Origin: Curvibacter cyanobacteriorum
GTDB taxonomy: Bacteria; Pseudomonadota; Gammaproteobacteria; Burkholderiales; Burkholderiaceae_C
DNA: 64,000 nt
Direction: 5' to 3'
Assembly (NCBI RefSeq): GCF_028649475.1
Contig: NZ_JAQSIP010000001.1
Location: 682,001 to 746,000 of the forward strand
The position numbers and the translations under genes are program-made. Each line of letters starts with the position of its first letter. Position 1 is the first letter of the stretch. The notes below the pieces were generated by a model. It was not told the DNA's origin. It was given only the letters and a program-made list of their open reading frames with translations, and searched no databases. Below, in pieces: positions 28,530 through 36,947 of the stretch.

Positions 28530-29485
28530 CGCCCCGCTTCCTCCCAGGCCTGTTGGCCGCCAGCTTGCTGAGCGCTTTTGCGGCCAGCGCCCAAAGTCCG
28601 ATGCAAGTGATCGCCCAACAGCCACCGGGCAGTGGCTCGGACGCCATGACCCGCGTCTGGGCGGAATGCGTGGCGCGCCAGACCGGGCAGGCGATCGTGG
28701 TGGTCAACAAGCCCGGGGCCAATGGCATCCTGGCCATCAACCAGCTCAAGGGCCTGCCCGCCGACGGTGCCAATGTGATGACGATTGGCATGTCGCAGAT
28801 GACGATCACCCCCTTTGTGCACCGCCAACCGCCTTACGATCCGCTCAAGGACTTTGACGGCATCGCCGTGATCGGCACCTCGCCCCTGGTCCTGGTGGTG
28901 CCCAGCGGCGCTGGCATCCAGCGCTTGAGCGACCTCGAGAAGGTGGCCCGCGCCCAGAGCGGCGGGCTGAACTTCGGCTCGCCCGGCAAGGGCAGCCCGG
29001 CCCACCTGCTGACCAGCGCACTCACCGACGCCATGAAGTGGCCCGCCACCCACATTCCCTTTGTCGGCGAGGGCGCCGGTCTGACTGCCCTCATGGGCCA
29101 GCAGATCCAGGCCATGACCCTGGTCATTGGCACCGCGGCGGCCCAGGTCAAGGCTGGCAAGCTGGTGCCGCTGGCGGTGTTTGCCGCCGAGCGCTCAAGC
29201 CTGATGCCCGAGGTGCCGACGATTGCCGAGGCCGGTGGCCCGGCGGTGCTGGCCCGGCCCGCCTGGATCGCGGTCGTGGCCAAGAAAGGCAGCCCCCCAG
29301 AAACGGTGGCGCGGCTCAACGAGGCCACCAACAAGTGCCGCAGCGACAGCCAGTACAGCAGCCGCCTGAACGCCATGAATGTCACCCTGACCGACAGCAA
29401 GCCCAGCGACGTGAACGCTTTCGCCGAGCGCGACATCGCGGTCTGGAAGCCCCTGATCGACAAGCTGGGCCTGGCCACCGAATGA
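28526..29485 (+). CDS. Bug/TctC-family periplasmic solute-binding protein
   Basis: A 319-residue secreted receptor with a signal peptide (LLAASLLSAFAASA, cleavage near 23). NKPGANGILAINQLKGLPADG and the FGSPGKGSPAHL / PFVGEGAGLTALMG stretches are typical of the Bug family, hugely expanded in Burkholderiales and known to bind carboxylates and amides such as nicotinate or amino acids. No tctA/tctB membrane genes lie nearby, so it either uses a distant transporter or senses its ligand. Neighbouring amidase suggests an amide or its acid as ligand, an inference. The stop overlaps the amidase start by 4 bases. Confidence 0.85.
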   Translation: MTPRFLPGLLAASLLSAFAASAQSPMQVIAQQPPGSGSDAMTRVWAECVARQTGQAIVVVNKPGANGILAINQLKGLPADGANVMTIGMSQMTITPFVHRQPPYDPLKDFDGIAVIGTSPLVLVVPSGAGIQRLSDLEKVARAQSGGLNFGSPGKGSPAHLLTSALTDAMKWPATHIPFVGEGAGLTALMGQQIQAMTLVIGTAAAQVKAGKLVPLAVFAAERSSLMPEVPTIAEAGGPAVLARPAWIAVVAKKGSPPETVARLNEATNKCRSDSQYSSRLNAMNVTLTDSKPSDVNAFAERDIAVWKPLIDKLGLATE

Positions 29486-31029
29486 GCGCCCAGCCGTCTC
29501 CCAAGGCCCTGGTCGAACACAGCGCGGTCGAACTGCGTGCGCTCATCGGGCGCGGTGAGGTGTCGCCCGTCGAGCTGCTGGACGCTTGCCTGAGCCGCAT
29601 CGACGAGCTCAACCCGGCGGTCAATGCCCTGTGCGCCCGAGACGATGCACGGGCCCGGCAAGCCGCCCAGCGCGCCGAAGCACGGGTGCGCCAGGGCGAG
29701 GCGCTGGGGCTGCTCGAGGGCCTGCCGCTGGGCGTCAAAGACCTGCAGGACACCGAGGGCCTGCTCACCACCTGCGGCAACGTGCGCTTGCGCGGTCAAG
29801 TGCCCCGTGCCGACAACGCGCTGGTGGCCCGGCTCAGGCAGGCCGGGGCCATCGTCACCGCCAAGACCAACGTGCCCGACATGGGCGCAGGGGGCAACAC
29901 CCAGAACCCGGTCTGGGGCGCCACCGGTAACCCGTTTGACCCGACGCTGAACGCCGGGGGCTCATCGGGTGGCTCGGCGGTGGCCCTGGCCACCGACATG
30001 CTGCCACTGTGCACGGGCTCGGACACCGGCGGCTCGTTGAGGCTGCCCGCGGCGCTGTGTGGTGTGGTGGGCTTGCGGCCCTCGCCTGGCCTGGTGTCCC
30101 ATGACGCACGCAGCCTGGGCTGGTCGGCCATCTCGGTGCTGGGCCCCATGGCGCGCGACGTGGCCGACACCGCCCTGCTGATGGCCGCCAGTGTCGGCAC
30201 CCACCCGATGGACCCGCTGTCCGTGCCGGTGTCTGCCCAAGCCTTTTTGCGCCTGCCTGAGGTGGCGCTGTCCGACCTGCGCATCGCCGTCAGCGCCGAT
30301 TTTGGCTGCTGCGCCCTCGACCCCGAGGTGCGCCGCCACTTTGAAGACCGGGTGCAACGCCTGTCGCGCCGGGTCAAAAGCTGCGACCGCCTGGACTGGG
30401 ACCTGCAAGCGGGCCACCGCAGCTTTGACGTGATCCGCGCCGAGAGCTTTCTGGCCGGCTTTGCCGAGGTCAACCGCCACGCCCCCGAGACCCTCGGGCC
30501 CCATGTGCGCGCCAACCTGGCCCTGGCTGCGCAGATCAGCCTGGCCGACCGCGCCGAGGCCCACCTGGCCCAAACGCGGCTCTTCCGGCAGTTTCAACAG
30601 GTGCTGTCCGAGGTGGATGTGATCATTTCGCCGGTCACTCCCCTGCCCGCCTTTCCTTGGCGCACGCTGTACGCGCAGACCATCGACGGCGTGCCGCAGC
30701 GCCACTATTACGAGTGGCTGAGCCTGACCTACCTGGTCACTTTGAGCACCTGCCCGGCCCTGTCGCTGCCCTTGGGGGTGGACGATCGTGGGCTGCCGTT
30801 CGGCGTGCAGTTGGTCGCGGCGCTGGGCCAGGACGCACGCCTTCTGGCGATGGGGCAAGCCGTGGAGCGCTGGTGGCAAGGCCAAGCCGACGGCGGCCGC
30901 CCGCGCCCCGACCTGGCGGCGCTGCGAACGCCCCGCCCCGAGCTGAAAGACCCGGTGACCCACCCGCCGCTGCAGCCGGGCGAATGGCGGACCGAGGGAC
31001 TGACCGAGGGGTTGCGGCCAGCGGTCTGA
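29482..31029 (+). CDS. Amidase signature-family hydrolase
   Basis: A 515-residue enzyme from ATG 29482, which overlaps the receptor stop in ATGA. The Ser-Ser-Lys triad is present: Lys in LPLGVKDL, the cis-Ser in GSDTGGSLR and the nucleophile Ser in the Gly/Ser-rich NAGGSSGGSAVALA. This is the GatA / aryl-acylamidase family, hydrolysing an amide to an acid and ammonia or an amine. No GatB or GatC is adjacent, so it is more likely catabolic than tRNA-linked. Third and last gene of the TetR operon. Confidence 0.87.
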   Translation: MSAQPSPKALVEHSAVELRALIGRGEVSPVELLDACLSRIDELNPAVNALCARDDARARQAAQRAEARVRQGEALGLLEGLPLGVKDLQDTEGLLTTCGNVRLRGQVPRADNALVARLRQAGAIVTAKTNVPDMGAGGNTQNPVWGATGNPFDPTLNAGGSSGGSAVALATDMLPLCTGSDTGGSLRLPAALCGVVGLRPSPGLVSHDARSLGWSAISVLGPMARDVADTALLMAASVGTHPMDPLSVPVSAQAFLRLPEVALSDLRIAVSADFGCCALDPEVRRHFEDRVQRLSRRVKSCDRLDWDLQAGHRSFDVIRAESFLAGFAEVNRHAPETLGPHVRANLALAAQISLADRAEAHLAQTRLFRQFQQVLSEVDVIISPVTPLPAFPWRTLYAQTIDGVPQRHYYEWLSLTYLVTLSTCPALSLPLGVDDRGLPFGVQLVAALGQDARLLAMGQAVERWWQGQADGGRPRPDLAALRTPRPELKDPVTHPPLQPGEWRTEGLTEGLRPAV

Positions 31030-31119
31030 TTTGCAACGACTTTTTTTTAGGAATAAGCAAGCCTAATAAGTTGATTTGAACCGATGTTTTCCATTGGTTA
31101 CCCATGTTGCGTGCCGAGG

Positions 31120-31135
31120 CCAAGATGTATCTTGG
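31120..31135. promoter_or_regulatory. Palindrome upstream of the bactofilin gene
   Basis: CCAAGAT-GT-ATCTTGG is a 7-2-7 inverted repeat 35 bases before the bactofilin ATG, in an otherwise plain 141-base gap. The gene itself has a strong ribosome site (GAGGAG). The palindrome could be an operator or a 5' hairpin. Confidence 0.4.
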
Positions 31136-31170
31136 ACGCTGCGTAGCATGGGTTTCTTTGAGGAGAAAAC

Positions 31171-31779
31171 ATGGCGCTGCAACCCAACTTCTTCAGCAAA
31201 CGGGACCCCGATGTGCTGCCCGCCCGCACCGTGCCAGGCCATGGCACCCCGTCGCTGCAAGCGGCTTCGGTCACGAAACCTTTGGCAACGGATGTGGTGG
31301 CCACGCCCGTGCCCGCACCGGTGCCCGGGGCCGCCGCAGCGGCCAGCCCCGCGGCCGATGGCGGAAGCAAGCTGACGGTGGGGCCTAACATCAAGCTCAA
31401 GGGGGTCGAGATCACCGACTGCGACACCCTGTTCGTCGAAGGCATGGTCGAGGCCACGATGGATTCGCGCCTGATGCAGATCGCCGAACAGGGTTCGTTC
31501 CGCGGCGCGGCCGAGATCGACATCGCCGAAATCCGAGGCCGCTTTGACGGCACCCTGACCGCACGCCAGAAGCTCGTGATCCACGCCACAGGGCGGGTCA
31601 GCGGCAAAATCCGCTACGGCAAACTGGTGGTCGAAGAAGGCGGTCAACTGCTCGGTGAAGTCGACAGCGGCCCGGCTTCGGGCCGGCACGCAGGCGCTGG
31701 CGACGCATCGGCGGCGCCGCTGGCCTTGGGCGCAGGCTCGGCCACCGACGCCCGCTCGGGGCCCCTGGCCACCGCCTGA
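31171..31779 (+). CDS. Bactofilin (polymer-forming cytoskeletal protein)
   Basis: A 202-residue protein with a disordered Pro/Ala-rich N-terminus (VVATPVPAPVPGAAAA), a bactofilin core at about 66-168 (LTVGPNIKLKGVEI, VEGMVEATMDS, GAAEIDIAEIRGRFDGTL, ATGRVSGKIRYGKLVVEEG) and a disordered tail. The core folds as a right-handed beta-helix that polymerises without nucleotide. Bactofilins organise cell shape, stalks, pili or cell-wall enzymes at the membrane. No wall hydrolase is adjacent, although some bactofilins pair with one. Confidence 0.88.
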   Translation: MALQPNFFSKRDPDVLPARTVPGHGTPSLQAASVTKPLATDVVATPVPAPVPGAAAAASPAADGGSKLTVGPNIKLKGVEITDCDTLFVEGMVEATMDSRLMQIAEQGSFRGAAEIDIAEIRGRFDGTLTARQKLVIHATGRVSGKIRYGKLVVEEGGQLLGEVDSGPASGRHAGAGDASAAPLALGAGSATDARSGPLATA

Positions 31780-32088
31780 ACCGCCAAGTCCCCGCTGCGG
31801 GGGCCGTCAGACGGTGGGGCTGGGGCGCCGTGCATCATGCGGGTCCTGGAGCCCATGTCACTCATGACGCCCATGCCACTCATGACGCCCATGCGGCGCA
31901 TGGCCCGTGATGGCGGAGGGGACTCATCCCTCCATGCGTTCATGCTTCCAGCAGGCCACGCTGCGGTGGCCACGGCAAGGCATGGCCCTGCCCAAGGACC
32001 TGATCCAGGCCTTGCCAGCGCGCGGCGGCGTCGCCGGCCACCCGCCCAGGCCACCCCGTCTGGGCCCTTGGCCAGGCGGGCCGTCGCC
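31780..32088. other. Intergenic stretch with a short tandem repeat
   Basis: The 309 bases between the bactofilin and the convergent short-chain dehydrogenase contain no convincing gene. They include a three-unit 18-base tandem repeat (31852-31905) and otherwise GC-rich sequence without a clear terminator. Confidence 0.6.
31852..31905. repeat. Tandem repeat of 18-base units
   Basis: Three adjacent units begin with CCCATG: 31852-31869 and 31870-31887 differ at one base (CCCATGTCACTCATGACG versus CCCATGCCACTCATGACG), and 31888-31905 is diverged. The length is a multiple of three, but neither strand gives a credible protein here. It may vary in copy number between strains. Confidence 0.75.
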
Positions 32089-32994
32089 TCACGCGGCGCG
32101 CAGGGCGGCGCGCAGTTGCTGACCCAGTTCGGGCTTGTGGGCGAAGGGGTCGGTCGGGTTCTTGCCCTGCACGATGTCTTCCATGCGGGTCTGCACCGAG
32201 CCCAGCGCATGCGGGTGGCTGTAGATGTAGAACTGGTCGGCACTGATGGCGTCGAACACCTTCTGCGCCACCTGGGCCGCGGTCACCTTGCCCGAACCCA
32301 CCGCCTTGTCGCTCATGGCCTGGCCGATCAACTGGCTCTTGGTGGGCTTTTGCGACTTCAGGGCGTCGGGCTGGTTGCGGTGGCTCTGGCTGATGCCGGT
32401 GGGCACAAAGTACGGGCACAGCACACTGGCGCTGACCTGGTCGGACACCAGGCGCAGGTCTTGGTAGAGGGTTTCGCTGAGGCTCACCACCGCGTGCTTG
32501 CTGACGTTGTAGATGCCCATGTTGGGGGGCGTCAGCAGGCCCGCCATGCTGGCGGTGTTGACGATGTGGCCCCGGTAAGCCGGGTCTTGGGCGGCAGCCT
32601 CCAGCATCATGGGGGTGAACAGGCGCACCCCGTGGATGACGCCCCACAGGTTGACCCCCAGCACCCAGTCCCAGTCCTGCACCGAGTTTTCCCAGACCAG
32701 GCCGCCCGCGCCGACGCCGGCGTTGTTGAAGACGAAGTGCGGCGCGCCAAAGCGCTCTTTGACGGCGGCGGCCAGGGCTTCCATCTGGTCGGCCTTGGAC
32801 ACGTCCACACGGCGGGCCAGCACCTGGGCCCCCGCGGCTTCGAGTTCGGCCTGGGCCTGGTCCAGCGCGTCCTGCTGCACATCGACCAGCACCAGGTTCA
32901 TGCCCAGGCGGGCGCCAATGCGCGCGCATTCGAGGCCAAAGCCCGAGCCGGCGCCGGTCAGCACGGCGGTGGTGTTCTTGAAGTTTTGGATCAT
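32089..32994 (-). CDS. Short-chain dehydrogenase/reductase
   Basis: A 301-residue NAD(P)-dependent enzyme starting at ATG 32994. The cofactor site TGAGSGFGLECARIG, the NNAG motif (FNNAGVGAGG), and the catalytic Ser (NTASMAGL) and YxxxK (YNVSKHAV) are complete. The C-terminus is longer than in minimal SDRs. Substrate is unknown; in this acyl-CoA region it may act on a hydroxyacyl or related ketone. It is the last gene of the long minus-strand run, 44 bases after the GST-like gene. Confidence 0.85.
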   Translation of the reverse strand: MIQNFKNTTAVLTGAGSGFGLECARIGARLGMNLVLVDVQQDALDQAQAELEAAGAQVLARRVDVSKADQMEALAAAVKERFGAPHFVFNNAGVGAGGLVWENSVQDWDWVLGVNLWGVIHGVRLFTPMMLEAAAQDPAYRGHIVNTASMAGLLTPPNMGIYNVSKHAVVSLSETLYQDLRLVSDQVSASVLCPYFVPTGISQSHRNQPDALKSQKPTKSQLIGQAMSDKAVGSGKVTAAQVAQKVFDAISADQFYIYSHPHALGSVQTRMEDIVQGKNPTDPFAHKPELGQQLRAALRAA

Positions 32995-33038
32995 GTCAAA
33001 GGTCTCCTGATGGTGTTGTTGTCGGGTCCGGGGCGCTC

Positions 33039-33977
33039 TCAGGCCGCGTCGAGCGCGCGCAGCACATAGCCAATGCGCGGGAAATGCACGTGCACGGTGC
33101 CAGCGCGCTCGTCGGTGCGGCGCAGTGTGTAGTGCATGCGCGTGGCGGCCACCAGCTCGCCCTCGGTGGGTTCGGTGCCAAAGGTCTCGGCGGCGATGCT
33201 GACCCGACTGCCCAGCGCAATGCCGTGCTCGTCCTGGAAGGGCTCGTCGCCCAGGGCCAGCGGCTGGCTGGCGGCGGCCACCGCGATGGCGTCGCCCGAG
33301 TCGATCTTGTCGAAGCTGCCGTGGCCCAGCGCCGCCAGGCGGTCCATCCAGGCCAGCACGGCCGGCGTGGCATTGAGGATGTCGCCCATCACCGCGTTGC
33401 GCACGCGGCTGAACCACAGCGGGTGGTAGGCCGCAAAGTCGGCCACGGTGGGCGCCTCGCCCAGCAGGAAGGGCTGCGACTCCAGCATGTTGGCGAGGCG
33501 GCGCAGGTAGCTCTTGTAGGCGGCCGTGGCATCGCCGGGGCGCAGCCGGGTCATGCCCGTGCTCATCGCGCCGCGGTCGGCGGCAAAGGCCTTGGCCACC
33601 TCGGGCGGCGCGCCGGCAAACATCGCGGCCGCGCCGCGCGGGCTCAGGTTGTAGGCCATGGCCGCCCAGAACAGGGTGGTGTCGGCCCACTGGGCCAACA
33701 CACGCGCCACGCCTTTGCTGTGGGTCGGGTACAGCGTGGGGCTGGGCTGACGGCGTTCGAGCACATCGCAGATCAGGGCCGTGTCGCAGTAGATGTCCGC
33801 GCCCACCTGCAGGAACGGGGTCTTGCGGTAGCCACCGGTCAGGGCCAGCACATCGGGCTTGGGCATGATCGACGGGATGATCACCGACTTCCAGGCCAGT
33901 TGCTTGTAGCCCAGGATCAGGCGGATTTTTTCCGAGAACGGCGAAGTGGGGTAATGGTGCAGGATGAGGTCTTGCAT
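33039..33977 (-). CDS. Glutathione S-transferase-like protein
   Basis: A 312-residue protein, start at ATG 33977 (GGAG 6 bases upstream; the preceding in-frame TTG is less likely). Residues 1-80 form the thioredoxin-like GST N-domain (LILHHYPTSPFSEKIRLIL and GGYRKTPFLQVGADIYCDTALI, with the cis-Pro). Residues about 95-205 are the helical C-domain (FLLGEAPTVADFAAYHPLW). A further 100-residue C-terminal region with beta-rich sequence has no recognised family, so the protein is longer than the usual 200-230. Glutathione-dependent activity is inferred. Confidence 0.8.
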   Translation of the reverse strand: MQDLILHHYPTSPFSEKIRLILGYKQLAWKSVIIPSIMPKPDVLALTGGYRKTPFLQVGADIYCDTALICDVLERRQPSPTLYPTHSKGVARVLAQWADTTLFWAAMAYNLSPRGAAAMFAGAPPEVAKAFAADRGAMSTGMTRLRPGDATAAYKSYLRRLANMLESQPFLLGEAPTVADFAAYHPLWFSRVRNAVMGDILNATPAVLAWMDRLAALGHGSFDKIDSGDAIAVAAASQPLALGDEPFQDEHGIALGSRVSIAAETFGTEPTEGELVAATRMHYTLRRTDERAGTVHVHFPRIGYVLRALDAA

Positions 33978-34184
33978 GGCGGGCTCCAAAGGTTGGGGGC
34001 GAGGCTCGGGGGACGGCGGCCGTGGGGCTGGGAGGGGGGCGTTGCGCTGGGGCCTGGGCTTGAGGGCCTTGGGGCGGGTCGCCGCCTTGGGCGGGACCGG
34101 GCCCCGTGGGGCCGGGCTGGACCCGGCGCGGGGGGCGGACGCAAGCGCCCTGCCCGCTCGCCACTCAGCGCCCGGCGGCCCGGC

Positions 34185-35201
34185 TCAGATCAGCTTGACC
34201 AATTGCTTGCCGAAGTTCTTGCCCTTGAGCAAGCCCAGGAAGGCTTCGGGGGCTGCGGCCAGGCCCTGGGCGACGCTTTCGCGCGGGCGCAACTTGCCGC
34301 TGGCCACCAGGCCACCCAGTTCGGCCAGCGCTTCGGGCCAGACTTCCATGTGTTCGCCCACGATGAAGCCCTGCACCTTGAGGCGGTTGATCAAGATCAG
34401 CGCGGGGTTGCTCAGCGGCATGGGCTTGCCGTCGTAGCCCGCGATCATGCCGCACACGGCGATGCGGGCGAACGCATTGGTGCGCAACAGCACGGCGTCG
34501 AGGATGTAGCCCCCGACGTTCTCGAAATAGCCGTCGATGCCATCGGGGCAGGCTTCTTTGAGGGCCTGGCTCAGGCTCTTGACGTCGGTGTGCACCTTGT
34601 AGTCCAGGCAAACGTCAAAGCCCAGCTCGTTGACCGCATAGGCGCACTTGTCTGGTCCGCCGGCGATGCCGACCACGCGGCAGCCGCGGGCCTTGGCCAC
34701 CGCCGCGTAGGCGCTGCCCACGGCGCCCGTGGCGGCACTGACCACCACCGTCTCACCGGCCTGGGGGTTGATGATCTTGACGAGGCCGTACCAGGCGGTC
34801 ACGCCAGGCATGCCGACCGCGCCCAGGTAGTGCGACAACGGCACATGGGTGGTGTCGACCTTGCGCAGGGTGCCAGGGGTGTTGGCATCGACCACGCTGT
34901 ACTGTTGCCAGCCGCCCATGCCCACCACCTTGTCGCCCACGGCGTAACGCGGGTGGCGGCTCTCCACCACCTCGCCCACGGTGCCGCCGATCATGACCTG
35001 GCCCAGCGGCTGGGGCTGGGCGTAGCTCTTGCCGTCGTTCATGCGGCCGCGCATGTACGGGTCCAGGCTCAGGTAGTGGTGTTGTACCAGCACCTGGCCG
35101 TCCTGCAACGCTGGGGTCTCGCTTTGCACCAGCTTGAAGTTGCTGACGGTGGCTTCGCCCTGGGGGCGGTTGTCGAGCACGATTTGTTGGTTTTGGGGCA
35201 T
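34185..35201 (-). CDS. NADPH-dependent oxidoreductase of the leukotriene B4 dehydrogenase / curcumin reductase group
   Basis: A 338-residue medium-chain reductase without zinc ligands, start at ATG 35201 (AGGAG upstream). SLDPYMRGRMND and the Rossmann stretch VSAATGAVGSAYAAVAKARG, followed by GIAGGPDKC and GIDGYFENVGG, are hallmarks of the prostaglandin/alkenal reductase (YncB/CurA) group, which reduces alpha,beta-unsaturated ketones or aldehydes. In a fatty-acid or branched-acid pathway it could handle enone by-products, but this is inferred. Confidence 0.86.
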   Translation of the reverse strand: MPQNQQIVLDNRPQGEATVSNFKLVQSETPALQDGQVLVQHHYLSLDPYMRGRMNDGKSYAQPQPLGQVMIGGTVGEVVESRHPRYAVGDKVVGMGGWQQYSVVDANTPGTLRKVDTTHVPLSHYLGAVGMPGVTAWYGLVKIINPQAGETVVVSAATGAVGSAYAAVAKARGCRVVGIAGGPDKCAYAVNELGFDVCLDYKVHTDVKSLSQALKEACPDGIDGYFENVGGYILDAVLLRTNAFARIAVCGMIAGYDGKPMPLSNPALILINRLKVQGFIVGEHMEVWPEALAELGGLVASGKLRPRESVAQGLAAAPEAFLGLLKGKNFGKQLVKLI

Positions 35202-35230
35202 GGAGCTCTCCTGAAAGGCCATCAAGGGAA

Positions 35231-35251
35231 GGCAGCCCGCTGCGGGCTGCC
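35231..35251. other. Strong hairpin between PaaI-type thioesterase and reductase genes
   Basis: GGCAGCCCGC (35231-35240) and GCGGGCTGCC (35242-35251) are perfect complements around one base. On the minus strand only a weak TTCCCTT follows, so it could be a partial terminator or an mRNA processing or stabilising element. Confidence 0.5.
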
Positions 35252-35257
35252 AGGGGG

Positions 35258-35677
35258 TCAGTCGGTGGACACGGCGGGGGCCGCTTGGCCCGGCGCTTCA
35301 CGCCGCTTCACGTACTTGAAGGTGCCGGTCGCGTGCGCACAGGCCTCGCCGGCTTCGTTGTAGACGGTGGCCTCGGTGAAGGCCATGCTGCCGGTGCGGT
35401 GCATCAGCCGGCCCTGGCCGGTCAGGCGCCCCGTGCCGGGCCGCATGAAGCTGGTCTTCATCTCGATGGTGACCACGCCCAGTTCGGGCGTCTGGCTGCG
35501 CGCCGCGGTGGCCATGGTGACGTCCAGCAGGGTCATGATCGAGCCGCCGTGGGCCACCTGGAACGAGTTCATGTGTTCGGGCTGTGGCGCGTAGACGATC
35601 TCGGAGCGACCGCCCTCGAACACGGTCAGCTCAAACCCCAGCAGGGTCACAAAAGGAATCTCAACACCAAAGCTCAT
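35258..35677 (-). CDS. PaaI-family thioesterase
   Basis: A 139-residue hot-dog-fold enzyme from ATG 35677. MNSFQVAHGGSIMTLLDVTMATAA contains the HGG-x-x-x-x-L-x-D motif of PaaI-type thioesterases, followed by IEMKTSFMRPG and TEATVYNEAGEACAHATGTFKYV. It should release a CoA from an aryl- or acyl-CoA and so rescue stalled intermediates. It lies inside the minus-strand acyl-CoA run, 77 bases after an SDR gene. Confidence 0.85.
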   Translation of the reverse strand: MSFGVEIPFVTLLGFELTVFEGGRSEIVYAPQPEHMNSFQVAHGGSIMTLLDVTMATAARSQTPELGVVTIEMKTSFMRPGTGRLTGQGRLMHRTGSMAFTEATVYNEAGEACAHATGTFKYVKRREAPGQAAPAVSTD

Positions 35678-35754
35678 GCCATCTGTCCACAGTTGAATCA
35701 AAAGCGCCAGTCTGACGGATTTCAGTGGCGCTGGGCGGGTTCATCGGCGCGGGC

Positions 35755-36546
35755 TCAGCCGCCGGTGATGATGCTGGTGCCGCCGTCCACCGCCAGCCAT
35801 TGGCCGGTGATGTGCTTGCCCGCGTCCGAGGCGTACAGCAGGCACAGGCCCTTCAGGTCCTCGTCGTCGCCGAGGCGGCCCAGCGGGGCATGGGCGGCGA
35901 GCTTGTCCTCGCCCATGGCTTTGAGCGTGCCGACCGTCATCTTGCTCGGGAAGAAGCCCGGGCAGATGGCGTTGACGCGGATGTTGTACTTGCCCCATTC
36001 GGCGGCCAGCGCGCGGGTGAAGTTGATCACCGCGCCCTTGGAGGTGTTGTAGGCGATGGTGTTCATGCCGGGCGGGTTGCCGCCCAGGCCGGCGATCGAG
36101 GCCAGGTTGATGATGCTGCCCTTCTTGCGCGCAATCATGCTGTGCTTGGCCACATGCTGGCTCAGGATGAAGTAGCCGCGCACGTTGAGGTTCTGCACCT
36201 TGTCCCAGGCCTCGACGGGGTGGTCTTCGGCGGGCGCGCCCCAGGCGGCACCGGCGTTGTTGACCAGGATGTCGATGTGGCCCAGGCGGGCGATGGACTC
36301 GTCGGCCAGGCGGCGGATGTCGTCTTCGCGAGCGCAGTCGGCGGCGATCCAGCTGGCGTCGATGCCAGCGGCCTGCAGCTCGGCGGCGGCCTCTTCGAGG
36401 TCCGAGGCCTTGCGCGAGCTCAGCACGATGCGGGCGCCGGCCTCGCCCAGCGAACGGGCCAGTTGCAGGCCCAGGCCGCGCGAACCACCGGTGACCAGGG
36501 CAGTCTTGCCGCTGAGGTCAAACAGTTGCTGGATGGAACGGGTCAT
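35755..36546 (-). CDS. Short-chain dehydrogenase/reductase (FabG-like)
   Basis: A 263-residue enzyme. Cofactor site TGGSRGLGLQLARSLG, NNAG (VNNAGAAWGAP), catalytic Ser (INLASIAG) and YNTSKGAV (Tyr-x-x-x-Lys) are intact, and the C-terminus ends with the classical ITGQWLAVDGGTSI. The sequence resembles gluconate 5-dehydrogenase and 3-oxoacyl reductases. Its place next to thioesterase, acyl-CoA dehydrogenase and thiolase genes supports a role in hydroxyacyl/oxoacyl conversion. Substrate not determined. Confidence 0.87.
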   Translation of the reverse strand: MTRSIQQLFDLSGKTALVTGGSRGLGLQLARSLGEAGARIVLSSRKASDLEEAAAELQAAGIDASWIAADCAREDDIRRLADESIARLGHIDILVNNAGAAWGAPAEDHPVEAWDKVQNLNVRGYFILSQHVAKHSMIARKKGSIINLASIAGLGGNPPGMNTIAYNTSKGAVINFTRALAAEWGKYNIRVNAICPGFFPSKMTVGTLKAMGEDKLAAHAPLGRLGDDEDLKGLCLLYASDAGKHITGQWLAVDGGTSIITGG

Positions 36547-36708
36547 GGCGAAGTCTCCTGTTGATTTTTGAAAGAGGTCAGAGAAAAACGATTTTGGTGA
36601 ATTCAGGGCCAGTGCCCTGTCCCGGCGGCGATAGGCCTTGCCGGAGGCGAACCAGGTTGTTGATGGCGGTGGCGGTGCTGGCGGGCGTGGGGCCGGGGGC
36701 CCCGGTGC

Positions 36709-36924
36709 TCAGTCGCGGGGCTCCAGCCAGGCGCGCACGGGGATCAGCAGCACCCCCAGCACCGCCACCAGGGCACCCCACAGGCGCAGCGCATCGCCCA
36801 GGCCGTCACCACCGCGGGGCATGGCCAGACCCAGCACCAGGCTCAGCAAGCCGCCGTAGATCAACACCCAGATCAAGGTCTGCAGGTGTTGCAAGGCGCG
36901 CGTAGGGGGCTTGGGGCTGGGCAT
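36709..36924 (-). CDS. Small two-helix membrane protein
   Basis: A 71-residue protein with two predicted membrane helices (TLIWVLIYGGLLSLVLGLAM and RLWGALVAVLGVLLIPVRAW) joined by a Gly-rich polar loop. It starts 23 bases after the acyl-CoA dehydrogenase stop, so it is likely cotranscribed. No function is recognised. Confidence 0.7.
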   Translation of the reverse strand: MPSPKPPTRALQHLQTLIWVLIYGGLLSLVLGLAMPRGGDGLGDALRLWGALVAVLGVLLIPVRAWLEPRD

Positions 36925-36947
36925 GGGGCAGGCTCCGTGGCAGGGGG

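Noticed and set aside
32995-34164. Upstream continuation of the SDR frame through the GST-like gene
   Set aside because: The extension overlaps the GST-like gene in another frame and the SDR fold starts exactly at ATG 32994.
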